The notes under the pieces are model-generated. The model had not been told where the DNA came from, did no database searches, and saw only the letters and a list, made by a program, of their open reading frames with translations. The translations under genes and the position numbers were made by a program. 64,000 nucleotides of DNA from CAZWCE01 sp964632505 (lineage in GTDB: Bacteria; Planctomycetota; Planctomycetia; Pirellulales; Thermoguttaceae): positions 1 to 64,000 of the forward strand of contig CAZWCE010000015.1 of assembly GCA_964632505.1 (NCBI GenBank), read 5' to 3'. Below, piece after piece: positions 1 to 9,161 of the stretch (its first letter is position 1; each line of letters begins with the position of its first letter).

Positions 1-282
1 CAGTACTCTGAGCAAAATACACAGTTTGCGCTAGCGCGCAACGGAGGTTGCAACCTTTTCTTTCTTCAAGAGGGGCGACTTCGTCGCAGGTTGCCGAACG
101 TGGCTGACTCTCCAGGTGACAAGGCGTCCCTTGATTTCTCCCCCACGCCAACAGTAAGATGAAAGAACATCTAGAACCTGCAGGGGGGAGCTCTCTTTCC
201 GCCGGAGTCGACCTCTCGACCGTGAATGGCGAAAAAAGATGTCTCCCGAGCGACCTTCCCTTCCATCTCAAAGGACCCTTCC
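1..282. other. Left-edge intergenic stretch
   Basis: I see no convincing gene here. It contains two perfect 10-bp palindromes, GCGCTAGCGC at 28-37 and GGTTGCAACC at 46-55. The second is followed by a pyrimidine-rich run, so it could be the end of a transcript entering from the left, but its arms leave too little loop for a classical terminator. The stretch from about 225 to 282 is an in-frame extension of the sulfatase that I do not count as coding. Confidence 0.4.
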
Positions 283-1734
283 ATGCGATCGCCGCGAAAT
301 CGAGTCACGCTTCTTCCGTTCCCTTTCTCGAAACGATTCTTTCTCTTGGGTACCGCCTCCCTGTTGACGTGCCTTCTTTTCCGCCCCCTTTCGACATCAG
401 GAAACGAACCGGAGGCGTTGCGACCGAATATCGTCTACATTCTTGCCGACGACCTCGGTTACGGCGACTTGAGCTGTTACGGCCAAAAAATCCTCGACAC
501 TCCCGAACTCGACCGCATGGCGGAAGAGGGCATCCGTTTCACACAGCATTATGCCGGGTCGACCGTCTGCGCCCCGTCCCGATGCGCTCTCTTGACCGGC
601 CTGCATACCGGGCATGCCCGAATTCGAAACAATCGACCGGCCGTACTCCAACCTTCCGATGTGACGATCGCCGAACGACTTTCCGAAGCCGGCTACCGGA
701 CCGGCTGCTTCGGAAAATGGGGCGTCGGCAATCCCCCACCGCTCGATGACCCCAATCGCATGGGGTTCGATGACTTCTACGGATACATCAGCATGTGGCA
801 TGCTCACAACTTCTACCCGGAGTTTTTGATCGAGAACGGAAAAAAGGTCCCTCTCGAGAATGAAGTCCCCGACGGAAAATGGAAAGACGACGGTCGGGGG
901 GTCGCGACGGTTCGTAAACAGTATGCCCCGAACCTCATCACCGAACATGCCCTCGATTTCATCCGGAAGCACCAAGAGGAACCTTTCTTCCTCTATTTCG
1001 CCATGAACGTACCTCACGCGAACAATGAGGCGGGCAAGAAAGGGATGGAGGTCCCCGATTGGGGCGAATTCGCCGATCGCGACTGGCCGGACCCGGAAAA
1101 AGGGTTCGCTGCGATGATTCGAAACATCGACCGGGACGTCGGTTCGGTGCTGGAGCTTCTGCGGGAACTCGAGATCGACCGCAAGACGCTGGTCATCTTC
1201 ACCAGCGACAACGGTCCCCACCAAGAAGGTGGGCATAAGGCCGACTTTTTCGACTCCAACGGCCCTCTTCGGGGGATCAAGCGGGACCTTTACGACGGCG
1301 GCATTCGAGTGCCGATGATCGCGTGGTGGCCGGGAACGATCGCTCCGAGGCGCACGTCCGACCACATTTCCGCCTTTTACGATATGATGCCCACGTTCTG
1401 CGAACTGGCCGGGGTGTGGTCTCCCGAGTGGACCGACGGGATCTCGCTCCTGCCGACCCTTCTCGGACATACGGACCGCCAGCGGGAACATGAATTCCTA
1501 TTCTGGCAGTTCGACGCAGTCGGCGGAAAACAAGCGGTGCGTCTCGGTCCCTGGAAAGGCGTGCGAACCGAGACGATGCGCGATCCCGACGGGCCGATCG
1601 AGCTCTTTCACATCGTCGACGATATCGCCGAGGAGAACGACGTCGCCTCCCGGCACCCGGAAGTGGTCGCGGAAATCCAAAAAATCATGGAGCGCGAGCA
1701 GACCGATGCGGTCGACCGACCGAGTGGCAAGTGA
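283..1734 (+). CDS. Secreted sulfatase (arylsulfatase A-like)
   Basis: Formylglycine-dependent sulfatase that should hydrolyse sulfate esters, probably on algal or host polysaccharides, outside the cytoplasm. The chosen start gives a signal peptide with a basic n-region and a hydrophobic core (FFLLGTASLLTCLL). An in-frame ATG lies 57 bases upstream but would place 19 unlikely residues ahead of it. The mature protein opens with RPNIVYILADDLGYGD, which carries the metal-binding DD pair, and has the C-x-P-S-R sulfatase signature (VCAPSRCALLTG) whose Cys becomes formylglycine. Further sulfatase hallmarks are GKWGVG and TSDNGPH. The 483-residue length is normal for the family. It converges on the flavodiiron gene. 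Substrate cannot be predicted, and no anaerobic sulfatase-maturating enzyme is present nearby. Confidence 0.93.
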   Translation: MRSPRNRVTLLPFPFSKRFFLLGTASLLTCLLFRPLSTSGNEPEALRPNIVYILADDLGYGDLSCYGQKILDTPELDRMAEEGIRFTQHYAGSTVCAPSRCALLTGLHTGHARIRNNRPAVLQPSDVTIAERLSEAGYRTGCFGKWGVGNPPPLDDPNRMGFDDFYGYISMWHAHNFYPEFLIENGKKVPLENEVPDGKWKDDGRGVATVRKQYAPNLITEHALDFIRKHQEEPFFLYFAMNVPHANNEAGKKGMEVPDWGEFADRDWPDPEKGFAAMIRNIDRDVGSVLELLRELEIDRKTLVIFTSDNGPHQEGGHKADFFDSNGPLRGIKRDLYDGGIRVPMIAWWPGTIAPRRTSDHISAFYDMMPTFCELAGVWSPEWTDGISLLPTLLGHTDRQREHEFLFWQFDAVGGKQAVRLGPWKGVRTETMRDPDGPIELFHIVDDIAEENDVASRHPEVVAEIQKIMEREQTDAVDRPSGK

Positions 1735-1799
1735 TCGTCGATCGAGGAGGTTCCGCGGAGAGTTCGACACTCCGGGTCCGGGAATCATTCATGGGGAAA

Positions 1800-3032
1800 T
1801 CAAGGATCGGCGCAGAGTGGAGTGCCGACTTCCAGTTCCCCGGAAGCCTTCTCAACCGCCTTTCGCCCCAGCATTTCTCCCGCTTCGCGACACTGCTTGA
1901 GGACTTCCTCATCGGGACGGTAATTCGCCTTGACCGGCTCACGCACCGACTCCCATTTCGCTTCCTCGAACCACTTGTGGACCTGTTCCGGACCGCCGAT
2001 TCCCCAACCGCTGCTGCCGAAGGCGACGGAGGCCTTGGGGGAGAACCGCAATCCTTTGGCGTAAGTGAGGACGGCCGAGAGCATCGGCATCATCTGGGTA
2101 TTGAGCGTCGAGGATCCGCAGGCGACCGAGGCGGAATCGAGCAACTCGGTGGCGATTCGCGTCAGCGAAGTCCGCCGCACATGCAAACGCTGCACATCGA
2201 GCGAACCGTCGATTGAAATGGCTCCGTCCTGAATCACTTCCGCCATGCGGACCGTGCTTTCCCACATGGTATCGTAAAGAACCAGGACCTTCGGTTTGTA
2301 TTCGCCGTTGGCCCATTTCCGATACGAGGAAAGGATGTCGGGGATATGGGACCGCCAGATGAGCCCGTGGCTGGGGGCGACCATGTCGATCTCCAGGTCG
2401 CCGGCGGCCTCGAGCGTTCGCTGCACCGCCTTGGAATACGGATTGACGATGTTCGCGTAATAGGTCTTCGCTTCCATCATCGTCATGCAGAGCGGCCACT
2501 GATCATCGAACCGCACCGAAGTGGCCAAATGCTGCCCGAAGGCGTCCATCGAGAAAAGCAACTTCTCCTCCGGAACATAGGTGAACATCGATTCGGGCCA
2601 GTGCACCATCGGGGTGTTCATGAAGGTCAGCGTGCGGTTGCCGAGCGAGATCTCGTCCTCCGGAGAAACGAGCTGGATATCCCACTCTCCGATGTCGTAA
2701 TGGGAGGCGAGCGCCGAGCGGCATTTCTCGTTGCAAAGCAGCTTCGCGTTCGGCAGAACCTTCATCACTTCCGGCAGCGCGCCGCTGTGGTCCGGCTCGG
2801 CGTGGTTGCAAACAACATAATCGATCGCTTCGAGGGATGTCTTCTCCGATAAATTGCATAACAGATGGCCCGCAAACGGCGCCTTGACCGTATCGATCAG
2901 GGCGGTCTTGTCGTCCTGGACCAGGTAGGCGTTGTAGGTCGCCCCTCGCTTGGTGTCGTAGCTGTGAAAATCGCGGACATCCCAATCGACATAACCGACC
3001 CAATGGATGTTCGGTTTCAATTCCGTAGTCAT
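1800..3032 (-). CDS. fprA: FprA-type flavodiiron protein
   Basis: Flavodiiron (A-type flavoprotein) family: reduces O2 to water or NO to N2O at a di-iron centre using electrons passed through FMN, in the cytoplasm. The N-terminal metallo-beta-lactamase domain (about 1-245) carries the iron-ligand motif H-x-E-x-D-H at residues 77-82 (NHAEPDHSG), with later ligands in MVHWPES and SMDAFG. The C-terminal flavodoxin domain starts at about 248 (KVLVLYDTMWESTVRMAE). The 410-residue length is that of the two-domain class A; there is no rubredoxin or flavin reductase extension, so a separate electron donor is needed. It lies 83 bp downstream of the acyltransferase fusion on the same strand and could be co-transcribed. 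Whether O2 or NO is the physiological substrate cannot be told from sequence. Confidence 0.93.
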   Translation of the reverse strand: MTTELKPNIHWVGYVDWDVRDFHSYDTKRGATYNAYLVQDDKTALIDTVKAPFAGHLLCNLSEKTSLEAIDYVVCNHAEPDHSGALPEVMKVLPNAKLLCNEKCRSALASHYDIGEWDIQLVSPEDEISLGNRTLTFMNTPMVHWPESMFTYVPEEKLLFSMDAFGQHLATSVRFDDQWPLCMTMMEAKTYYANIVNPYSKAVQRTLEAAGDLEIDMVAPSHGLIWRSHIPDILSSYRKWANGEYKPKVLVLYDTMWESTVRMAEVIQDGAISIDGSLDVQRLHVRRTSLTRIATELLDSASVACGSSTLNTQMMPMLSAVLTYAKGLRFSPKASVAFGSSGWGIGGPEQVHKWFEEAKWESVREPVKANYRPDEEVLKQCREAGEMLGRKAVEKASGELEVGTPLCADP

Positions 3033-3115
3033 GATCGATGAACTCTCCTACTCGTGGTTCTCTGAATATGATGATGATTCGCTTTCATCGTCGGACGGTT
3101 CCTTCTAACATTATT

Positions 3116-6100
3116 TCAGATTTCTTCGACTTCGAACAGCTCCCGCACCATCTCCTGGACCGTTTTAATGTCGAGTTTTCCGGTCCCCAAAACCGGGATT
3201 TCCTCGACCTGTCGAAAGGAGGCCGGTGAGGGAAGCCAGAGCGAAGGGAGCCCCTCGGCGACCAATTTCTTGCAGATCTCATCGGGGGACATCTGGATTT
3301 CCGTATGCAGAACGACGAGTTTTTCGCCTTTTTTCGGGTCCGGCACCGCCGCCACGGCAAACTTCTGCCGCTCGGTTTCCTCCCCCGCAAGAGCGACGCG
3401 GTGAATCGCTTCTTCGACCAGCACATGCGGCACCATTTCCCCGCCGATTTTCGAAATGCGCGTCAATCGACCGGTGATGGTGATGAACCCCTGTTCATCA
3501 ATCTCGGCGATATCTCCCGTCCGATACCATCCGTCCTGCAAGACTTCGGCGGTCCGTTCCGGCTGGTTGAGATATTCCTTCATCACGCACGGCCCCTTGA
3601 CCATGAGCATCCCCGCCTGGTTCGCGGGGAGACCTTCGCCCGTCTCCGGATCGACCACCTTCACCGCCATGTTCGGCAGGGGGCGCCCGATGGAACCCTC
3701 TTTCGAAGAAGGCTGAAAGTCATCGTGCTGCCGGCTCGCCGGGACATTCACTCCCACCACCGGTGAAAGCTCCGTGGTGCCGTAACCTTCCACGGGACGA
3801 TGACCGAACTTCTTTTCCCAGGCATCGAACAGCGAAGGCGGGAACTTTTCCGCCCCGCCGATCACCGCATCGGTCCGGGCGAAATCTTCTCGGGCACATT
3901 TTTTCAAATAAGATCGCAGAAAGGTCGGGGTGGAGGGAATCGCCGTCACGCCGTACTTCCGGGCCAAACTGCCGATCCGCTTCGGCTCGAGCGGTGTGAC
4001 GTGGTAGACGCAACGGTTATCGTGCACCAGCGGGAGCCAAACGGTCACCGTGAATCCGAAGGAATGGAAAAACGGCAGCACCCCCAAAAGCACATCGTCC
4101 CGGCGAATGGGCAAGACTTGGAGGAATCCACTGATGTTCTCGGCGATGTTCTCGTGGGTCAGCACCGCTCCCTTCGGTTTGCCGGTCGAACCGGAGGTGA
4201 AGATGATCGTCAGTTCATCGGAGTATTGGATGCGATTCAAACCGAGACATTTTTCCAACAGACACACCGGCGTGATGTAGGTATGCAGCGCGCCGATGAG
4301 CTTGTCTCCGAAGGTGACCTTGTCGGCGAAGTCTTCGAGGTACACCAGTTCGGCGTCGAGTTGGAAATCGAACCGCTCCATGAATTTCCGGCTGGTGAGG
4401 ATATGCCGGACTCCCGCCTCGGCACAGCAATAGTTCAGGATATCGGAATTGAACGTATAGTTCAGGTCGACCGCTGTACGACCATCGAGCCCCACGGCCG
4501 CGTTCGCCACCACCCCGACCGCCGCGGAAGGCAGCAGAATGCCGACCCGCTTCTCATCGGGCTCGAGAACTCCCCGACGCAACAGCCGACGGAGAATCAG
4601 TGAACGCAACAGGAGCGTTCCGCCGGTCCATTCCGTACCGAGCGAATCGGCCAGTTTCAATCGTCGGAGGTTTCTTCGGCACATGCGCAACATCTGTCGC
4701 TGCGGAATCGGCGGCTGTTTGTCGCTGGTTTTCATGACGTCGACTCCCATGGATTCGAGCTTCTGCTTCACCTCATGTCGCGAAAAGGGCGGAGTCATCG
4801 GTTCGCCAAATGCCACGGTCACTCGCCGGGAAAGTTTCCTCGGCCGCATGCGGAGACGCTTGCCGTGGGCATAACTGAACATGCTCCCGAACAGACCACC
4901 GAGATAAACCGGCACGACCTGGGCTTCGGTCCCCTTCAACAACGAGAGGAACCCCGGCTCGAATTCCTTGATCTGGCCCGTTCGCGTGATTCCCCCTTCC
5001 GGAAAAATACAAACCACCTCACCGTTTTTCAGTGCGGCACGGCCATCGCGAACCGAACGGATCACCGAACGTTTGCCCGGCTCCACGCGGATAACGCCCG
5101 TTTCGTTCGCCAGCCGGTTCACCAGTGGATGATGGAGATAATCGGCATGCGCGAAGTATCGGACCGGTCGATCGGCGAACACATACACGAACAATCCGTC
5201 GATCCAACTGACGTGGTTACACACCAACAGCACTCCGCCCTCGGCAGGAATGTTCTCCACTCCTATGATACGAGGTCGGTAAACGACCGTCAAAAAGGCC
5301 CGCACCAACAACTTCAAAAACGGTACCAGTGTTTTGGAGACAATATACAGGACCACCGGCAGCGTTGCCAGACCGGTGACGATCCAGATCATTCCGGCCG
5401 ACAGGCCCAGCGTCTGTGCCAGAAGGTACATCACGCCCATGGCCACCGACATGAACGTGAAAGAAAGAAAGTTGTACCCCGCCAGGACACGCCCGCGAAT
5501 CTCTCTGGGACTCTGATCCTGCAGATAAGAGACCAGGGGAATATCGAAAAGCCCTGAAGCCATCCCCATAAGAAGCAGCCAACCGGAACTCATCAGATAG
5601 GGAAAAGTGAAGATACTCTTCGCCGCCTGGGGATCGGCGATCGTCGAAACCGCCTTCGAGGCATGAGGCGTGGGGGTCAATCCGAGGAAGACGGAAAAGA
5701 CGACGATGCCCAATCCGCCGATGCCGACCAGCCCGAGTTCGATCTTTCCTTTGGACCACCATCCGGCCAGCACCGCGCCGAGCCCGATGCCGATCGTCAA
5801 AATCGCCAACAGCGGACCGACATCTTTCTGGGCAACCAGAAGCTGCTCGGTGGCGAACTTGTCGATGTTCAATTGGGCCAAAGCGCCCAGGCCCCAGAAG
5901 TAAGCACTCCCCATCGCCACCAGAAAGAGCGCCTTCCGGGAATACAGCATCTTGAGGTCCTGCATGCTGCGTCCGAGCGGGTTCACGGGAAAGCGGACCT
6001 CGCGGTTCGCGGCCTGCATCTTCGGGAGAAAGAGGCTGGTCAGCCAACCGACCACCGCCACGCCGATCAACACCACCGCGGAGATCCACCACCGATAGGT

Positions 6101-6700
6101 GCCGGGCCGGGATGGGGAATCGAGTGCCGCCTCGCCGTGCGGGGTGGTCCATTCGTAGAGGTAATTCCCCAAAACCGCGCCGAGGATCACCGCCGCCATC
6201 GTCGTCATGACGATGTGACCGTTGGCGCGAGAGATCTTATCCGCCGGGACCAGTTCCGGAATCGAACCGTACTTCGAGGGACTGAAGAACGCGCTCTGGG
6301 TCCCCATGAGAAATAAAACCAACAGCATGAGGTAGAAATTGCCGTGCAGAATCGCCCCGATCCCCATGATCATAATCATGATTTCGGCGATCTTGCAACC
6401 GATCATCACCCGGCGTTTGCTGAACTTGTCGGTAAAGTATCCGACCACCGCGACCCAGACAATGAACGGAATCAAGAAACAGAGCGATCCGACCGTTCGG
6501 GCGACATCTTCGTACTGCTGTCCCACCAAGTCTTTGCCAATCGGAATGATCAGCCAGCGAAAAATGTTGTCGTTCAGCGCCACGAGAAATTGCGTCGCCA
6601 ACAGCGCGACGAACCCTCGATTCCACAACTTGTCGGTGTTCACGGTCGAGGCACGGTCGGGACGCCGTTCCGTGGATCGGACTTGTCGGGAGCTGGACAT
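3116..6700 (-). CDS. aas: MFS transporter / PlsC acyltransferase / acyl-ACP ligase fusion (LplT-Aas type)
   Basis: A 1194-residue trifunctional inner-membrane protein. Residues about 25-450 are a 12-helix MFS transporter resembling LplT, the lysophospholipid flippase. Residues about 480-670 are a PlsC-type acyltransferase with the H-x4-D motif in NHVSWID near residue 495. Residues about 700-1194 are an AMP-forming acyl ligase with the nucleotide motif TIIFTSGSTGKPKG near residue 830, then GYGTTE and the hinge region WYRTGDIAEID. In Escherichia coli these jobs are split between LplT and Aas, which import and re-acylate lysophosphatidylethanolamine; the fusion would couple flipping to repair. 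A candidate promoter lies just upstream. The last domain could prefer free fatty acids with ACP rather than CoA, by analogy with Aas. Fusions of this order occur in other bacteria. Confidence 0.9.
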   Translation of the reverse strand: MSSSRQVRSTERRPDRASTVNTDKLWNRGFVALLATQFLVALNDNIFRWLIIPIGKDLVGQQYEDVARTVGSLCFLIPFIVWVAVVGYFTDKFSKRRVMIGCKIAEIMIMIMGIGAILHGNFYLMLLVLFLMGTQSAFFSPSKYGSIPELVPADKISRANGHIVMTTMAAVILGAVLGNYLYEWTTPHGEAALDSPSRPGTYRWWISAVVLIGVAVVGWLTSLFLPKMQAANREVRFPVNPLGRSMQDLKMLYSRKALFLVAMGSAYFWGLGALAQLNIDKFATEQLLVAQKDVGPLLAILTIGIGLGAVLAGWWSKGKIELGLVGIGGLGIVVFSVFLGLTPTPHASKAVSTIADPQAAKSIFTFPYLMSSGWLLLMGMASGLFDIPLVSYLQDQSPREIRGRVLAGYNFLSFTFMSVAMGVMYLLAQTLGLSAGMIWIVTGLATLPVVLYIVSKTLVPFLKLLVRAFLTVVYRPRIIGVENIPAEGGVLLVCNHVSWIDGLFVYVFADRPVRYFAHADYLHHPLVNRLANETGVIRVEPGKRSVIRSVRDGRAALKNGEVVCIFPEGGITRTGQIKEFEPGFLSLLKGTEAQVVPVYLGGLFGSMFSYAHGKRLRMRPRKLSRRVTVAFGEPMTPPFSRHEVKQKLESMGVDVMKTSDKQPPIPQRQMLRMCRRNLRRLKLADSLGTEWTGGTLLLRSLILRRLLRRGVLEPDEKRVGILLPSAAVGVVANAAVGLDGRTAVDLNYTFNSDILNYCCAEAGVRHILTSRKFMERFDFQLDAELVYLEDFADKVTFGDKLIGALHTYITPVCLLEKCLGLNRIQYSDELTIIFTSGSTGKPKGAVLTHENIAENISGFLQVLPIRRDDVLLGVLPFFHSFGFTVTVWLPLVHDNRCVYHVTPLEPKRIGSLARKYGVTAIPSTPTFLRSYLKKCAREDFARTDAVIGGAEKFPPSLFDAWEKKFGHRPVEGYGTTELSPVVGVNVPASRQHDDFQPSSKEGSIGRPLPNMAVKVVDPETGEGLPANQAGMLMVKGPCVMKEYLNQPERTAEVLQDGWYRTGDIAEIDEQGFITITGRLTRISKIGGEMVPHVLVEEAIHRVALAGEETERQKFAVAAVPDPKKGEKLVVLHTEIQMSPDEICKKLVAEGLPSLWLPSPASFRQVEEIPVLGTGKLDIKTVQEMVRELFEVEEI

Positions 6701-6745
6701 ATGATCTAATCCTCTTTGAACCGAAGGAACTCCTTGGAGTACAAT

Positions 6746-6774
6746 AGTTTAAGCGGCTTGTACGTTGATCACAA
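6746..6774 (-). promoter_or_regulatory. Candidate sigma-70-like promoter for the LplT-Aas gene; 6701-7056 intergenic region
   Basis: On the minus strand a TTGTGA box (6769-6774) is separated by exactly 17 bp from TAAACT (6746-6751), about 46 bp upstream of the start at 6700. The remainder of the 6701-7056 gap between this gene and divergent ligA holds no convincing gene. A clear AAGGAG ribosome site at 7046-7051 serves ligA. The promoter rests on consensus matching only. Confidence 0.45.
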
Positions 6775-7056
6775 GTAGGGCAAACCAAAACCCTTTCCAC
6801 CCCCGGCCGACTTGTGGGAACCGTAGCGAATGTCTAAGATGGTTTTTCTTTCGCCGCAGGTTTTCGGGACCGCTTCGACTTGCTTGAAATTCCCCCTGAT
6901 GCTTGAAGCGAAAAACCTACCGAGGATATCACACACTTTTTCAAGGGATCGCCCCTCATCGTCCACCCGCCGGCAAACTTCCCCCAAAATGGGTGGTCGA
7001 ATGAGGGAATTCGATCGCTCAATAAGCAAACAAAATTCGTCGCATAAGGAGACGAG

Positions 7057-9135
7057 ATGAGCCGTGCCGCCGAGGAAATCCAAAAACTGCGTGAACAAAT
7101 CATCTATCACAACCGGAAGTACTACCAGGAAGCCGATCCTGAAATCTCCGACCGGGAGTACGATCAGCTCTATCATCGTCTCCAGGATCTGGAAGAACAA
7201 CATCCGGAATTGGTCACCGACGATAGTCCCACGCAACGGGTCGGCGGCGAGCCGGTCGCGGAGTTGGAAAATCACGAGCACCGGATTCCGATGCTCTCGA
7301 TCGAAAACACCTACGATCTGAAGGAGCTCAAACAGTTCGGGCGCCGGACGGAAAAATCACTTTCCGGCGAGAAGATCGAATGGGTGGTCGAACTGAAGAT
7401 CGACGGTGTCGCCGCTTCGGTGCTCTATGAAAACGGACGCCTCGTTCGCGGACTCACGCGCGGCAACGGTCGCGTCGGCGACGACATCACCCACAACGTC
7501 CGCACCATTCACGATCTTCCGCTGAAACTTCAGAGCAAGGATCCCCCGCCGGTGCTGGAAATCCGCGGTGAGATCTACATGACCAACCAGGATCTGGTCC
7601 GCCTGAATGAGCAGCAGAAGGAGCGGGGGGAATCGACCTTCGCCAATACTCGGAATGTGACCGCCGGCACGATCCGCACACTCGACCCGAAAGTCTGTGC
7701 CAAGAGAAGGTTGCGATTCTTCGGCCACGGAGTGGGATACGCCGAGAACCTGAAGGCCCAGGACCACCTTTCGTTTCTCGACGAGCTCGAATCCTATGGA
7801 ATTCCCCCCACACCGAATGTCGAAAAATTCGAGGATTTCGACGCGGCGGTCGAACACTGCCAACTGCTGACCGAGAGTCTCCATGAATTGGATTTCGAAA
7901 TCGACGGCCTCGTCCTCAAGGTGAATCGTTTCGATCAGCGTGAAAAACTCGGGGCGACCTCCAAGAGCCCCCGTTGGCTGATCGCCTACAAATTCGAGAA
8001 GTACGAGGGCACCACCCGGCTGGAAGACATTTCCGTGCAGGTGGGAAAAAGCGGCATCGTCACCCCGGTGGCCAAGCTGAAGCCGGTCCAACTGGCCGGG
8101 ACCACCGTTTCCCGGGCGAGTTTGCACAACGCCGACGAAATCGAGCGGAAGGACGTCCGCATCGGCGATCAGGTCGTCGTCGAAAAGGCCGGAAAGATCA
8201 TCCCTCATATCGTTCGAGTCGAGAAACATCAGCGCAAGGGGAATCCGCCGAAGTTCGACTTCCCCGATCACTGCCCCTCATGCGAGACCAAACTCGAGCA
8301 AGACGAGGGAGGCGTGTACATTCGATGCCCCAATCTTCAATGCCCGGCGCAGGTGAAGGAGAGGATCCAGTATTTCGCCGGACGCAACGCGATGGACATC
8401 GACGGACTCGGCGAAAAGTTGATCGAACAACTCGTCGACAGCGGCAAGGTCCGCTCGTACGGCGATCTCTACCGCCTGAAGAAAGAGGACGTCAAGGAGA
8501 TGGAGCGGATGGGGGAGAAGTCCTCCCAAAAATTGATCGACGCGATCGACCGGAGTCGGGGCCGGGGACTGGCCCGATTGGTCAACGCATTGAGTATCCG
8601 CTACGTGGGGAATCGGGTCGCCCAGATTCTCGCCGACCATTTCGGAAGCCTCGAAAACCTCCGCAAGGCGGAGGTGGACGAAATCACGGCGATCGATGAA
8701 ATCGGTCCGATCATCGCCCGGAGCGTCTACGATTTCTTCCACGGCGAGCAAGGCCGACGGATCGTCGAAGATTTGAAGTCGGAGGATTTGCTCACCCAAA
8801 AGGAGACCGGCGACGAACCAGCGATGCCCCGGGAGGTGAAATCGGTCCTGGAAGGCAAGAAGGTGGTCGTCACCGGGACGCTTCCCTCGATGAGCCGCGA
8901 AGAAGCGCACGCCCTGATCGAACAGCTTGGCGGTCGGGCGGTCTCCAGTGTTTCTTCGAAGACCGATTACCTCCTGGCCGGAGAAGATCCGGGCAGCAAG
9001 CTGGACAAAGCAAAAGAGCACGACATCCCCATTATCTCGGAAGACGACCTCAAATCGATGCTCCAGAAGGAGATCGACGACACGGAAGGGCTCCGTCGGG
9101 CAGCGGAAAAAACGGCTCCGGAACTCTTCGAGTGA
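7057..9135 (+). CDS. ligA: NAD-dependent DNA ligase LigA
   Basis: Seals nicks in duplex DNA during replication and repair using NAD+. All expected domains are present in order: domain Ia with HNRKYYQEADPEISDREYD at the start; adenylation domain with the nucleophilic lysine K114 in ELKIDG; OB fold; four-cysteine zinc finger beginning CPSC at residue 406 and followed by YIRCPNLQC; helix-hairpin-helix array; and C-terminal BRCT domain (about 610-690, EGKKVVVTGTLPSMSREEA). The 692-residue length is typical. The start is supported by AAGGAG six bases upstream. It converges with the GspE-like gene with 26 bp between the stops. Confidence 0.97.
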   Translation: MSRAAEEIQKLREQIIYHNRKYYQEADPEISDREYDQLYHRLQDLEEQHPELVTDDSPTQRVGGEPVAELENHEHRIPMLSIENTYDLKELKQFGRRTEKSLSGEKIEWVVELKIDGVAASVLYENGRLVRGLTRGNGRVGDDITHNVRTIHDLPLKLQSKDPPPVLEIRGEIYMTNQDLVRLNEQQKERGESTFANTRNVTAGTIRTLDPKVCAKRRLRFFGHGVGYAENLKAQDHLSFLDELESYGIPPTPNVEKFEDFDAAVEHCQLLTESLHELDFEIDGLVLKVNRFDQREKLGATSKSPRWLIAYKFEKYEGTTRLEDISVQVGKSGIVTPVAKLKPVQLAGTTVSRASLHNADEIERKDVRIGDQVVVEKAGKIIPHIVRVEKHQRKGNPPKFDFPDHCPSCETKLEQDEGGVYIRCPNLQCPAQVKERIQYFAGRNAMDIDGLGEKLIEQLVDSGKVRSYGDLYRLKKEDVKEMERMGEKSSQKLIDAIDRSRGRGLARLVNALSIRYVGNRVAQILADHFGSLENLRKAEVDEITAIDEIGPIIARSVYDFFHGEQGRRIVEDLKSEDLLTQKETGDEPAMPREVKSVLEGKKVVVTGTLPSMSREEAHALIEQLGGRAVSSVSSKTDYLLAGEDPGSKLDKAKEHDIPIISEDDLKSMLQKEIDDTEGLRRAAEKTAPELFE

Positions 9136-9161
9136 ATCCCCAACTGCTCGGAATACCGCCT

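Noticed and set aside
46..55. GGTTGCAACC palindrome as an intrinsic terminator or operator
   Set aside because: Perfect palindrome has no room for a loop, and a single site with no partner gives no regulator evidence.
397..1491. Long minus-strand open frame over the sulfatase
   Set aside because: It is antisense to a clear sulfatase with full motifs, in a GC-rich codon context that opens shadow frames; no ribosome site or recognisable domain.
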